In this document: positions 39,649-48,794 of the stretch, one piece after another
Numbering within the stretch: the stretch's first letter is position 1
How the letters are laid out: every line of letters starts with the position of its first letter
Source of the DNA: Methanosarcina acetivorans C2A
Lineage (GTDB): Archaea; Halobacteriota; Methanosarcinia; Methanosarcinales; Methanosarcinaceae
Reading direction: 5' to 3'
NCBI RefSeq assembly: GCF_000007345.1
Contig: NC_003552.1
Location: 3,348,001-3,412,000 of the forward strand
Length of the DNA stretch: 64,000 nucleotides
The notes under the pieces: generated by a model
Told to the model about the DNA's origin: nothing
The model's input: the letters and a program-made list of their open reading frames with translations, nothing else
Databases searched by the model: none
Translations under genes and position numbers: made by a program

Positions 39649-40833
39649 TCAAAGAGCTCTGTATTCCTGAGGGGTCAATGGCGACATATTTCTGAGCTTC
39701 TGAACAATCTCGGGGAGAACCTCAAGTACCCTGTCCACATCTTCCAGGGTATTCATCCTTCCGAGGCTCAATCTCAGGGAACCGTGGACGATTTCATGAG
39801 GAACTCCGCAGGCTGTAAGCACGTGCGAAGGTTCAAGAGAAGTAGAATTACACGCGCTTCCCGTGGATGCAAAAATTCCCTTTGCGTTCAGGAGCAGCAG
39901 GAGAGACTCTCCCTCAATGTATTCAAAAGTGACATTTACGTTGTTTGCAAGCCTTTCTGTTGGGTGCCCGTTCAGGTGGGTTTTCGGGATCTGCAGGAGG
40001 CCTTTAATCAAGCGTTCTCTCATTTCCAGCAGGGGTTTATTTGTTTCCTCCATTTCGCCTGTTGCAAGCCCTATAGCTTTTCCGAGGCCCACGATGGAGG
40101 GTACGTTCTCGGTGCCTGCCCTGCGTTTTCTTTCCTGAGCCCCTCCATGGAGAAAAGCCTCGATTTTTGTCCCTTTCCTTATGTAAAGTGCTCCGCAGCC
40201 CTTTGGTCCGCCAAATTTGTGCCCTGAAAGGGATAGGAGGTCAACATTCATTTTTTTGACATCTATAGGGACATGGCCTATTGCCTGCACAGCGTCCGTA
40301 TGGAAATATATACTGTTTTCCCTTGAGATTTTTCCGATTTCTTCGACAGGCTGAATTGTCCCGATTTCATTGTTTGCAAGCATTATGGAAATGAGAATCG
40401 TATCGTCCCGGATTGCATTCTTCAGTTCCTCCGGTGAGACCATCCCATACCGGTCAACCGGAAGATATGTTACCTCAAACCCCTGCCCTTCAAGCCAGGC
40501 ACAGGCGTGCAGGACTGCGTGGTGTTCGATTGATGAGGTGATTATGTGTTTTCCTCTGTTTTTATTTGCAAAAGCTACCCCCTTTACTGTCCAGTTGTCG
40601 GACTCGGTGCCTCCGGATGTGAAATAGATTTCATTTTCTTCAGCCCCTATGGCATCTGCAACCCTTTTTCTTGCATTTTCCACTGCATGTTTTGAGATTT
40701 TCCCGAGTTCATAGATGGAAGAAGGGTTTCCGAAGTTCTCAGTAAGGTAGGGGAGCATCTCCTCAACCACTTCTTTTCTTACGGGAGTCGTAGCAGAGTT
40801 ATCCATGTAAACGGTTCTGTTTTCAATTGTCAC
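39649..40833 (-). CDS. iscS: Cysteine desulfurase IscS
   Basis: A 394-aa class V PLP enzyme that removes sulfur from cysteine for Fe-S clusters and other thio-cofactors. The PLP lysine is K206 in SGHKFGGP and the persulfide cysteine is C328 in STGSACNS. The start is a GTG at 40833, four bases after AGGTGA; the next codons give MTIENRTVYMDNSATTP. The regulatory palindrome ends eleven bases before this start codon. iscU follows on the same strand. Confidence 0.95.
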   Translation of the reverse strand: MTIENRTVYMDNSATTPVRKEVVEEMLPYLTENFGNPSSIYELGKISKHAVENARKRVADAIGAEENEIYFTSGGTESDNWTVKGVAFANKNRGKHIITSSIEHHAVLHACAWLEGQGFEVTYLPVDRYGMVSPEELKNAIRDDTILISIMLANNEIGTIQPVEEIGKISRENSIYFHTDAVQAIGHVPIDVKKMNVDLLSLSGHKFGGPKGCGALYIRKGTKIEAFLHGGAQERKRRAGTENVPSIVGLGKAIGLATGEMEETNKPLLEMRERLIKGLLQIPKTHLNGHPTERLANNVNVTFEYIEGESLLLLLNAKGIFASTGSACNSTSLEPSHVLTACGVPHEIVHGSLRLSLGRMNTLEDVDRVLEVLPEIVQKLRNMSPLTPQEYRAL

Positions 40834-40843
40834 ATCTTCACCT

Positions 40844-40885
40844 TCACAATTGTGACATGTATTAACAATTGTGACTATTTAAGTT
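40844..40885 (-). promoter_or_regulatory. iscS promoter with two CAATTG palindromes
   Basis: On the minus strand a TATA-like box (CTTAAATAG, ~40875-40885) is followed by TAACAATTGTGA (40863-40874) and TCACAATTGTGA (40844-40855), centres 19 bp apart. The expected start site lies at the second palindrome. The pattern matches the tRNA-Cys/metY and cysK promoters. Confidence 0.7.
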
Positions 40886-41059
40886 TTATCCTGAAAAATA
40901 CCCTGCCGCAGAAAACGAAACCTCTTAAATGCAGCAGTTACCCTAAAATTATTGCCTTGCGGGACAATCTTATTATTATTTTTCGTACTGATAATAAATA
41001 TATATGTACATGGGTTATATTTGTTCTCAATTGTAAAACCTCAATAAGTGATGATGATT

Positions 41060-41416
41060 ATGGAAACTCCGTGTCAGAAGATTGTGTGGGATCTGGTCCC
41101 CGCAATAAGGGCCAGTCTTGCAATCGAACTTGTAAATAAAGGACAGTCACAGGCAGCTTCCGCAAAGCTGCTGGGGATTGCCCCGTCGGCAGTTTCCCAG
41201 TATATTTCGGGAAAAGGGGGATACAGGATTGAGTTCCAGGGTGAGACGAAAGAAATGATCGAAAAACTTGCTCAGGACTTAATTGACAACAAAGTCGAAG
41301 ACTTTGTTCCGAGGATCTGCCAGATCTGTACAAGTGCAAGAGGGATTGGAGGCAGCTGCAGTAGCACCTGCGTTTCCGAAGAACCGGCAGTTGAAGAGAA
41401 GAAAACTGAAGAGTAA
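41060..41416 (+). CDS. HTH transcriptional regulator with C-terminal four-cysteine motif
   Basis: A 118-aa protein. A helix-turn-helix (about residues 30-52: SQAASAKLLGIAPSAVSQYI) is of the XRE type found in COG2522-like archaeal regulators. The C-terminal part has C87-x2-C90-x9-C100-x3-C104, which could hold an Fe-S cluster or zinc. It is divergent from iscS and sits in the middle of the cysteine/Fe-S cluster, so it is the best local candidate for the protein that reads the CAATTG palindromes. The start is uncertain: ATGs at 41048, 41051, 41054 and 41060 are in frame. A single weak CAATTG lies 27 bases upstream. Confidence 0.82.
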   Translation: METPCQKIVWDLVPAIRASLAIELVNKGQSQAASAKLLGIAPSAVSQYISGKGGYRIEFQGETKEMIEKLAQDLIDNKVEDFVPRICQICTSARGIGGSCSSTCVSEEPAVEEKKTEE

Positions 41417-41609
41417 TTCATTGGTCATCGGTTAAGAAATTTTCTTGCCTGAAAGCTATCGATTTTGCACCAAAAGGCTGCCTTAAATTTTGGCCTTTTT
41501 ACATGAAATCGACACACAGTTCCAGTCCACAACACATTAAAATTATCAGCAACTGTTGTGAGAATGGAGGCAATTTATCACGATTCCTCACTTAACCGAA
41601 GACGTATGA

Positions 41610-41815
41610 AGAGTAATTGAAAACGAAAAGTGAACTGAAAACGAAAAATGAACTGAAAACTAATAAGTGAACTGAAAACGAAAAATGAACTGAAAACTAA
41701 TAAGTGAACTGAAAACGAAAAATGAACTGAAAACTAATAAGTGAACTGAAAACGAAAAATGAACTGAAAACGAAAAATGAACTGAAAACTAATAAGTAAA
41801 CTGAAAGAAATGAGT
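41610..41815. repeat. Tandem repeat of GAAAACxxAAAAxTGAACT units
   Basis: Ten or so 18-19-bp units alternate between GAAAACGAAAAATGAACT and GAAAACTAATAAGTGAACT. This makes a ~37-bp higher-order period. It is non-coding, after the regulator gene. Confidence 0.75.
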
Positions 41816-41849
41816 ATTCTGGTTTTGAATAAGTTCACTTAAATCAGTC

Positions 41850-41990
41850 TGTTTAGTAAGTCCACTTCATAAATTCATATCATAGATCCATACCATCTGT
41901 CTGTTTAGTAAGTCCATTTCATAAGTTCATTCCATCTGTCTGTTTAATAAGTCCATTTCATAAGTCCATTTTATCACTCCATTTTTAAAC
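41850..41990. repeat. Tandem repeat with TCTGTTTAGTAAGTCCATTTCAT units
   Basis: Three imperfect copies of a ~45-50-bp unit containing CTGTTTAGTAAGTCCATTTC and ATAAGTCCAT lie just before the cysK promoter. Confidence 0.6.
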
Positions 41991-42088
41991 TTTCATTTCG
42001 TTCCGGTCCCCTTCGTGATGATTCCAGATGCCTTTTTTATTCCTGCTTTTTTCCCTTTCGGTTCATTGCCTTACACCGCTTGCGCGAT

Positions 42089-42128
42089 AACTTTATATCC
42101 AAGATCATATGTAATTCACAATTGTGAA
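42089..42128 (+). promoter_or_regulatory. cysK promoter with CAATTG palindrome
   Basis: A TATA-like box (CTTTATATCC, ~42089-42098) is followed 17 bases later by the 14-bp perfect palindrome TTCACAATTGTGAA (42115-42128), exactly where transcription should begin. The leader to the ATG is ~110 bases. A frame that runs upstream through this site is therefore not coding before 42237. Confidence 0.7.
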
Positions 42129-42236
42129 TTTCCTGTACACTCATTTTATCAGTTTATGATGAGGATAAATTCAGGCCAAAATAAGCTGTGGAGAACGGCA
42201 AATTTCAGAAAAATGATAAATGAAACGGTGAAAGAG

Positions 42237-43163
42237 ATGGGTCAAATCTATTCAGACATAACATGGACAATCGGAAACACACCGCTTGTCCGTTTAAACC
42301 ACATCACGAAGGGTCTTCATACGGATGTGCTGGTTAAGGTAGAGTCCTTTAACCCGATGGGGAGTGTAAAGGACAGAATCGGACTGGCAATGCTTGAGGA
42401 AGCCGAACGTGAGGGAAAAATCAAAGAAGGCACCACAATTGTTGAAGCCACAAGCGGGAACACCGGAATAGCCCTTGCAGGAGTGTGTGCTGCCCGTGGC
42501 TATAAACTCATCCTTGTTATGCCTGAGACGATGAGCATAGAACGAAGAAAGCTGCTGAAAGCTCTGGGCGCAGAACTCGTCCTGACCCCGGGCCCCGAAG
42601 GGATGAAAGGGGCAGTCAATAAAGCGGAACAGATGGCTTCAGCAGACCCCACTCTTTACTATATGCCCCAGCAATTTCAGAACCCTGCAAACCCTGAGGC
42701 CCACCGCAGGACAACTGCCGAGGAGATCTGGAGAGATACGGATGGGAAAGCGGATGTTCTCGTAGCAGGCGTGGGGACCGGAGGGACAATCACAGGTATT
42801 GCCGGAGTCCTCAAGAAAAGGAAAACCGGTTTCAGGGCTATTGCAGTCGAACCTACCGAATCTCCCGTACTCAGCGGCGGAAGCCCGGGCCCACACAGGA
42901 TCCAGGGAATAGGTGCAGGTTTTATCCCGGATGTCCTTCAGCTTGGTCTTGTTGATGAAATTATCAAAGTATCTGCAGATGAAGCTATTTCCACGGGAAG
43001 AAGGCTGGCAAGGGAAGAAGGCATTCTTGCAGGCATATCTTCAGGAGCGGCTACATGCGCAGCCCTGCAGGTAGCATCCAGGAAAGAGATGAGCGGAAAG
43101 ACAATTGTTGTCATCCTGCCGGATACCGGAGAGCGTTATCTGAGCACCGATCTGTTTAGCTGA
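42237..43163 (+). CDS. cysK: Cysteine synthase (O-acetylserine sulfhydrylase)
   Basis: A 308-aa fold-type II PLP enzyme making cysteine from O-acetylserine and sulfide. The PLP lysine is in [11 protein letters not shown], the substrate loop is [11 protein letters not shown], and the phosphate loop is [10 protein letters not shown]. The frame stays open to 42015, but the ATG at 42237 has GGTGA at good distance and begins the conserved [20 protein letters not shown]. Upstream lies the operator. cysE follows ~240 bases later on the same strand. Confidence 0.95.
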   Translation: MGQIYSDITWTIGNTPLVRLNHITKGLHTDVLVKVESFNPMGSVKDRIGLAMLEEAEREGKIKEGTTIVEATSGNTGIALAGVCAARGYKLILVMPETMSIERRKLLKALGAELVLTPGPEGMKGAVNKAEQMASADPTLYYMPQQFQNPANPEAHRRTTAEEIWRDTDGKADVLVAGVGTGGTITGIAGVLKKRKTGFRAIAVEPTESPVLSGGSPGPHRIQGIGAGFIPDVLQLGLVDEIIKVSADEAISTGRRLAREEGILAGISSGAATCAALQVASRKEMSGKTIVVILPDTGERYLSTDLFS

Positions 43164-43211
43164 TCTGTTTGACTGATCTGTTTGACTGAGCTATTAATGG
43201 TTATTTGACTA

Positions 43212-43363
43212 AACTATTTGATTGATTTATTGACTTCTTTACTCGACTGAACTATTTAATTGATTTATTGACTTCTTTACTCGACTGAACTATTTGATTG
43301 ATTTATTAACTTCTTTACTTGACTGAACTACTTGATTGATTTATTAACTTCTTTACTCAACTG
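43212..43363. repeat. Four 38-bp tandem repeats between cysK and cysE
   Basis: Four units of AACTATTTGATTGATTTATT plus GACTTCTTTACTCGACTG, 38 bp each, differ at only a few positions. Non-coding. Confidence 0.85.
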
Positions 43364-43406
43364 AACTATTTGACCTACTTACTTTCAACCATACTGGAAG
43401 ATTCAA

Positions 43407-44369
43407 ATGGGAATCAGGGAAGATATAAAAACAGTTTTCGAAAAAGACCCAGCTGCAAGGTCAACACTCGAGGTGCTCTGCTGCTATCCGGGGCTGCATG
43501 CTATCTGGATGCACCGAGTAGCCCACTCGCTCTGGAACAAAGACCTCTTGTTTCTCGCCCGTTTGACATCTCATATCTCAAGGGCGCTCACGGGCATTGA
43601 AATCCATCCGGGAGCAAAGCTGGGGAAGCGGGTATTTATTGACCACGGATCAGGAGTGGTAATAGGAGAAACTGCCGAAGTAGGGGATGACGTCCTCATA
43701 TACATGGGAGTCGTGCTCGGAGGGACTGCCCTTGAGAAGAAAAAGCGACACCCCACTGTTGAAAATAATGCGGTTCTCGGCTCAGGTGCAATCGTACTCG
43801 GACCGATTACGATAGGAAGAGGGGCAAAAGTAGGTGCCGGTTCGGTTGTGGTTCGCTCAGTTCCACCCGAAGCCACCGTAGTCGGCGTCCCTGCCAGGAT
43901 TGCAGGAACGCCACAGCCGTCCGCACCCTCAGAGCAGCTGGACCACAATAAACTGCCTGACCCCGTGCTTACCGTAATAAGTCAGGTGCTTGACCGCATG
44001 AGCAGGTTGGAGGAACGGTTTCAGGCTCATGAAAAAGCATCCACCACTCCCGTGCCGGTATCCTTTGTAAGCTCAGAAAACCCCTCCGTCAAAAAAGATG
44101 AGCAGATTTATTCCTTGCTAAAAGACGTGATCGATCCTGCAGTTGGAATAGATATCGTCAACCTGGGTTTTGTCAAGGAAGTCACTGTGAACGGGACAAA
44201 TGTAGATGTAAACCTTGTATTGACAACGAGTGCCTGTCCCATGATCGAATATTTTAGAAATCAGGTAAAGAGAAAGGTCATGGGCATTAAAGGGATAGAA
44301 AACGTTACTGTCAATATCCTTGACGAGCCCTGGAAATGGGATGGGGCCGGCAGGCAGGCATTCCATTAA
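43407..44369 (+). CDS. cysE: Serine O-acetyltransferase fused to a MIP18/DUF59 domain
   Basis: A 320-aa protein. Residues 1-170 are a short-form CysE: an N-terminal helical region ([20 protein letters not shown]), then the left-handed hexapeptide helix with the catalytic [19 protein letters not shown] linker (about 171-230) leads to a C-terminal domain of ~95 residues ([21 protein letters not shown]...[16 protein letters not shown]). That is a MIP18/DUF59 domain with the DPExxxDIVxLG and TxxxCP motifs. This domain type acts in Fe-S protein maturation (SufT, Cia2). The fusion links cysteine supply to cluster assembly. GGAAG lies six bases before the ATG. Confidence 0.92.
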   Translation: MGIREDIKTVFEKDPAARSTLEVLCCYPGLHAIWMHRVAHSLWNKDLLFLARLTSHISRALTGIEIHPGAKLGKRVFIDHGSGVVIGETAEVGDDVLIYMGVVLGGTALEKKKRHPTVENNAVLGSGAIVLGPITIGRGAKVGAGSVVVRSVPPEATVVGVPARIAGTPQPSAPSEQLDHNKLPDPVLTVISQVLDRMSRLEERFQAHEKASTTPVPVSFVSSENPSVKKDEQIYSLLKDVIDPAVGIDIVNLGFVKEVTVNGTNVDVNLVLTTSACPMIEYFRNQVKRKVMGIKGIENVTVNILDEPWKWDGAGRQAFH

Positions 44370-44975
44370 GCCTGACACAAAATTGAGATTACAATTTGTA
44401 TCACCCTTACAACCTTATTCGCCGTATCTTGTCGTTCTCGTCCCGGCAGAGTTGCAGTTCTGCAGCCCGAATTGCGCCTCGGGATCGCAGGGAATCGGAG
44501 ATTTTCTGGGAGTTGCGCTGTAATCGCAACAGTACGCAGTCCGTTTCGCTGCGCTCAAGCGGACTAGTTTGCAGGTAAAAATCAGGAGTTTCGCTAAAAC
44601 GACTATTCGTGGGAAGAAATGAGCTACGCTCACGAGGGCTAACTAAAACAATGGTAAAGTAAAGAGACGCAGGAGAGAGGTCTTTTCCAAAATGCAAAAC
44701 CCAACATGAAATTCTTCAAATAACAGGCACAAAGTAATGAAAACGCTTTTCAAATCAAGTAATTTCATGCCAAGAAGAGAAAAATAAGTAGAAAACCAGG
44801 AAGAGCCGTCAGGCAAGCTGACGGAGGCGTTCTATATTCAGGAGAAATGGCCTTGGGGCCAAAAAAAGGTATTTCTCTGCTAACAGGCCGGCTCCAACTC
44901 TGTACGACACAGGAAGAGAAAAATGAAAGATTCGAGTTCCGAAGACCCGGGAACAAAATAACCTTAAACTGCTGA
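44370..44975. other. Intergenic region, partly GC-rich, with palindromic element
   Basis: No supported gene in ~600 bases. Stretches such as TTTCGCTGCGCTCAAGCGG and GAGCTACGCTCACGAG make short hairpins. A palindrome at 44803-44834 (GCCGTCAGGCAAGCTGACGG) repeats the element at 33561-33592 in inverse orientation. Confidence 0.4.
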
Positions 44976-45662
44976 TTATTGTCGGCCTGAATTTTTTATT
45001 TCCCGAATAATCTCAATAAACTTCCTGGTTTCCCTTTTTACATCGTCGCTGCAAACTACTGCAGAAATTGCAACAAAGCTGTCAGCTCCGTTTTCAACCA
45101 CAGGTATGCAGTTTTCCCTGTTTATTCCTCCAATAGCGACGACTGGAATTTTTATTGCGTTTTTTACTTCCTTTATGCTGGCAGGACCGATCCCCTTTCC
45201 TGCATCCTTTTTTGTTGAGGTATCGAAGATGGAGCCAAGGCCCACATAATCAGCCCCATTTCTCTCGGCTTCTAGTGCTTCTTCGACGTTGTGGACAGTG
45301 AGGCCGATAATCTTTTCCGGGCCCAAGAGTTTTTTTGCGATTTCAATAGGCATGTCGTCCTGGCCTATGTGGACTCCATCCGCATCAACTGCCAGAGCAA
45401 CGTCAATCCGGTCATTTACAAGAAATATTGCTCTATCCCCGCAGATTCTCTTAATTTCGGATGCTTCGTCGATCATTTCTTTTGTGCTTTTGTTTTTCTC
45501 CCGGTACTGAACAATCTTGCAGCCTGCGTCAACTGCTTCTCTCACATCGGATAAAGTTCCTTTCTTTGAGAGTCCGGAGTCAGTTACAAGGTAAAAGTCG
45601 ATCTGTTTTAAAAGGGAAATTTTCCGGGGAGGATTTTTCGGATTGGAATTTTTCTGGTTCAT
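44976..45662 (-). CDS. thiE: Thiamine-phosphate synthase
   Basis: A 228-aa TIM-barrel enzyme joining HMP-PP and hydroxyethylthiazole phosphate. Family motifs in order: [69 protein letters not shown] and VVAIGGIN. The N-terminal Lys/Asn-rich stretch is extra. It is the second thiamine gene, after thiM on the same strand with a 270-base gap that contains a GC hairpin (45864-45882). Confidence 0.95.
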
Positions 45663-45932
45663 AATACTTCAGCCCATTCAGGGTACGTCTTTTAGAAATA
45701 ATTGGGAGCCAACCGGTAAATTGGTAATATTGTAATAATCGGCTTTTCAGTGCCTGATATTTATGTCTTCATTTCTTCAAAGATAGGGGTCCGGTTGCCT
45801 GGACATGGAACTAAATAATAGGGAGATTTCATTCAGGATTTACTGGATGAGTCACTGGCAGGGAGGCGCTTGAAGGGCGCCTGAATAGTATCCAGGCCGA
45901 TTCAACAAACCGGGGAAGTTCTTTTTTCAGAT

Positions 45933-46718
45933 TCATTTTTCTTCGAAATTCTTCATACTCTTTACTTTCTCATCTGACAGGTTGAACACTTCGTCATAGA
46001 GGTGAACCTTGAAACTTCCGGGGCCGCTGGATTTTGCAGCTGCCAGTTCTCCTGAGGCTCCGAAATAGCATAAAGCGTCTTTGGCAGCATCACAGTAGTC
46101 CCGATTGACCGCAGCAAATAAACCGACTATAGAGGCAGCCATGCATCCGGTCCCCACAATTGATCCCATCAGTTCATGCCCGTTTTTCACGATAAAGGTC
46201 CTGTCTCCGTCACTTATTATGTCTTCTTTTCCTGTCATTACCACAACGCAGGATTCAGCTTTTGCGAATGCTTTTGCAACTTTTGCAGGGTCGGCATCAA
46301 TCGAGGTTGCTTCAACTCCTTTTGTTTCAGCGTTTTCGCCTGCAAGTTTTGCAATTTCAGAGTAATTGCCTTTAATGATGTCAATGTGGACCGAAGCAAG
46401 GATTTTTGCAGCCATTTCGTCCCTGAATTTCGTAGCCCCAACGCCGACCGCATCAAGTACCACCGGGATATCCCTTTCGTTTGCAGCGGCAGCGGAAAGC
46501 AGCATGGAATCTATGATTTCGGATGTCAGGGTTCCGATATTGAGTACGAGAGCCGACGAGATCTTTGTCATGTCAGCACATTCTTCAGGGGCATGTGCCA
46601 TTACAGGAAGAGCGCCGAAAGCTCTTGTCATATTTGCGCATTCGTAAATAGTTACCCAGTTGGTGATGTGATGAATCAGGGGTTTTGTTTCCCTTATTGT
46701 TTTTAGTGGCTCGTTCAT
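45933..46718 (-). CDS. thiM: Hydroxyethylthiazole kinase
   Basis: A 261-aa ribokinase-like enzyme that phosphorylates hydroxyethylthiazole to feed ThiE. Motifs: [44 protein letters not shown] and the C-terminal anion hole [12 protein letters not shown] with the catalytic Cys/Asp environment. GAGGAAT stands before the ATG. Together with thiE it makes a thiazole salvage unit. No TPP riboswitch was recognised upstream. Confidence 0.95.
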   Translation of the reverse strand: MNEPLKTIRETKPLIHHITNWVTIYECANMTRAFGALPVMAHAPEECADMTKISSALVLNIGTLTSEIIDSMLLSAAAANERDIPVVLDAVGVGATKFRDEMAAKILASVHIDIIKGNYSEIAKLAGENAETKGVEATSIDADPAKVAKAFAKAESCVVVMTGKEDIISDGDRTFIVKNGHELMGSIVGTGCMAASIVGLFAAVNRDYCDAAKDALCYFGASGELAAAKSSGPGSFKVHLYDEVFNLSDEKVKSMKNFEEK

Positions 46719-47272
46719 CAGTATTCCTCAATAGACAGTTTAAATTGTACTTAAGTATAAAAATCAGAAAGCCCTGCATCTGGAGGCCTCTGGAGAATGG
46801 ATAGGACTCCTGGTTAATCGTCAGGATTTGTAATTAAGCATCAGTGTAATAAGCATTGACCAGCATTGAGCAGCATGAGCAGCACTGAGACCTGTAGTTA
46901 AACATGCAGGACTCGTAATAGAGCATTAAGGACTCATAGTTAAAAGTGCTCCTGATTTTTGATTCTTTCCGTGTATAAAAACTCTACTCCATAGATTGCG
47001 GTGTTCCTTGCTTTTGTCATGCCGTAACCATACGGGGAACAGATTTCTAAAACACTGGCAGAAAGATAGAAAAAAGACATATGTTAAAAATGAATTAATG
47101 AGGGTGAACCTGCCCATCTGTCAGGAGCCAAAGGCATCACCACCAAGTTACTGTGACTGCTTCCTCCACAACTTCTGTCGCAGGATTTTTTTATTATATC
47201 TATCTGATATTTATATTGCCGCTGGAATCTTTTATTACACTTATTTTATATTTATTTATCCTTCTATCATAC
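46719..47272. other. Intergenic region
   Basis: About 550 bases without a supported gene. Short repeats of the type AGGACTCxTAxTTAAxxAT occur at 46800-46950. No RNA family was recognised. Confidence 0.35.
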
Positions 47273-48469
47273 TTATTTTGCATTTATTGTAGCTAACTTC
47301 GAATCAGTACTGTTTTCATTGCTTACTGTCAGACAGGCTGTATAGTTTCCTGCTGATAAATAAGTATGAGCCGGGTTCTGTTCGTTTGAAATCTCGCCAT
47401 CCCCGAAGCCCCAGAACCACGTATCCGGTGTCCCCGTACTGGTGTCAGAAAAAGAGACGTTTAAAGGCGCAGTTCCCGTGCTAACATTGCCGGTGAAATT
47501 TGCGACAAGATTATTCGATGTGTTTGAGAGATCATACAGATAAATATCTCTTGCTTCACAAAATTCCGGATTATTGCGACAATCTGCATATACGATTTTA
47601 TCGCCGTAGACGGACGGATTGAATGCATGGGTACTGTTAGTTATGCGGGTTGTCCTGGCAGCAGGTATCTCATACATATAGATGTCTTTATTCCCCCCAC
47701 TATAAGGATCACCTATCATATATACAATCCAGTTACCGTAGATTGAAGGCTGGTATGCACTTACGTTACTGGTAACCTGAGTTGTTTTGTTGGAAGCCAT
47801 ATCGTGCATATATACGTTGCCTGATTCTGCCCATACTACGACATTTCCGAAGATATCAAGTTCGGATTCTGGTATTGAGCTATTTGTAGTTGTTATTTTG
47901 CCTGTTTGTTGATTAGATATGTCATATAAGTAGATATCAGAAGCATTGCTGCTGTTCTCCGGCGACCAAACTACTTTGTTACCGTATATGGCAGGAAAGC
48001 TGTAAACCGCAGCGATTTTGGTTTCATTGTGAGTATTGAGGTCGTAAAGATAAATCCCATCATTCTGGTGATCCTGACCATAATAATAGTTATTAGTATA
48101 GACTATGTAGTTCCCGAAAATATCAGGGGCACGACGTTCGGATGCTATCAGGGTTTCATTTCCTGTAGAAATGTCGTACATATAAACAGTTTCACTATCT
48201 CCGGTCCATACTACCTTATCTCCGTATGCATTAATTTTACCTCCTGCCGAATTCCCGGTAATATCCGTTCGGTTTCCGGTAGTTAGATCGTAAGCATGTA
48301 CATCATTCCCAGCACGCTCTGTCCAGAAAACATAGCTACCATAAATCGCCATGCGCTGTGTTAATCGCTCATCCTGTGTGAGCTGAGTTTCCGTTCCAGC
48401 CGATGCAACTGTCACCAGTGCAACAAAAATTAAAAGAACTAAAAATATTGTCCGAGCTTTATTTTTCAT
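47273..48469 (-). CDS. Secreted beta-propeller protein with one PKD domain
   Basis: A 398-aa protein with a signal peptide (core IFLVLLIFVALVTVASAG), a TolB-like propeller of six to seven blades (IYGNKVVWSPENSS...IYLYDISNQQ, IFGNVVVWAESGNVYMHD) and one C-terminal PKD domain (WFWGFGDGEISNEQNPAHTYLSAGNYTACLTV). The more likely start is the second in-frame ATG at 48469, directly before the KNKAR signal sequence. It is a relative of the proteins at 19 and 20-23 kb. Probably envelope-associated. Confidence 0.85.
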   Translation of the reverse strand: MKNKARTIFLVLLIFVALVTVASAGTETQLTQDERLTQRMAIYGSYVFWTERAGNDVHAYDLTTGNRTDITGNSAGGKINAYGDKVVWTGDSETVYMYDISTGNETLIASERRAPDIFGNYIVYTNNYYYGQDHQNDGIYLYDLNTHNETKIAAVYSFPAIYGNKVVWSPENSSNASDIYLYDISNQQTGKITTTNSSIPESELDIFGNVVVWAESGNVYMHDMASNKTTQVTSNVSAYQPSIYGNWIVYMIGDPYSGGNKDIYMYEIPAARTTRITNSTHAFNPSVYGDKIVYADCRNNPEFCEARDIYLYDLSNTSNNLVANFTGNVSTGTAPLNVSFSDTSTGTPDTWFWGFGDGEISNEQNPAHTYLSAGNYTACLTVSNENSTDSKLATINAK

Positions 48470-48794
48470 ATCCAATCCCCACAAGTGTCACTAAAAGGGT
48501 CTAACAGATTTCTGATTTAGCTTTCAGCGGATATTATTTATTTAGCTATTATAAAATATATGCATAATCGACACAATTCCATAATTTAGTGATTTCTCAT
48601 TTTTTTCCATCCTTTAAACTTCAATTTCTCTGCTAACTTCCTAAATAAACTGTAATATAACCCTTGAGAAACAATTTTTTTGGCGTTTCTGCCAAAGAAT
48701 TCTTTTACTTCTGTAATTTTTCACTGAACCTATTGACTAAAATCGACACGCTCCGCTATGTCATTCTGAACTACTCTCTCAAAAATAGATATTA
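48470..48794. other. Intergenic region
   Basis: About 325 AT-rich bases between a propeller gene and a transposase gene. It should contain one end of the insertion sequence, but no terminal repeat was resolved. Confidence 0.3.

Noticed and set aside
41610-41990. CRISPR array or leader
   Set aside because: Short simple tandem units without spacers.
42015-42236. An N-terminal extension of CysK
   Set aside because: The extra part spans the TATA-like box and operator and does not resemble CysK; the ATG at 42237 has a proper ribosome site.
46176-46706. A 176-codon plus-strand frame inside thiM
   Set aside because: It is the antisense shadow of thiM, whose family motifs are complete.
46719-47272. 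TPP riboswitch before thiM
   Set aside because: The conserved CUGAGA and ACCUGAU-type blocks are not present; a GAACCTG stretch near 47105 is on the other strand and lacks partners.
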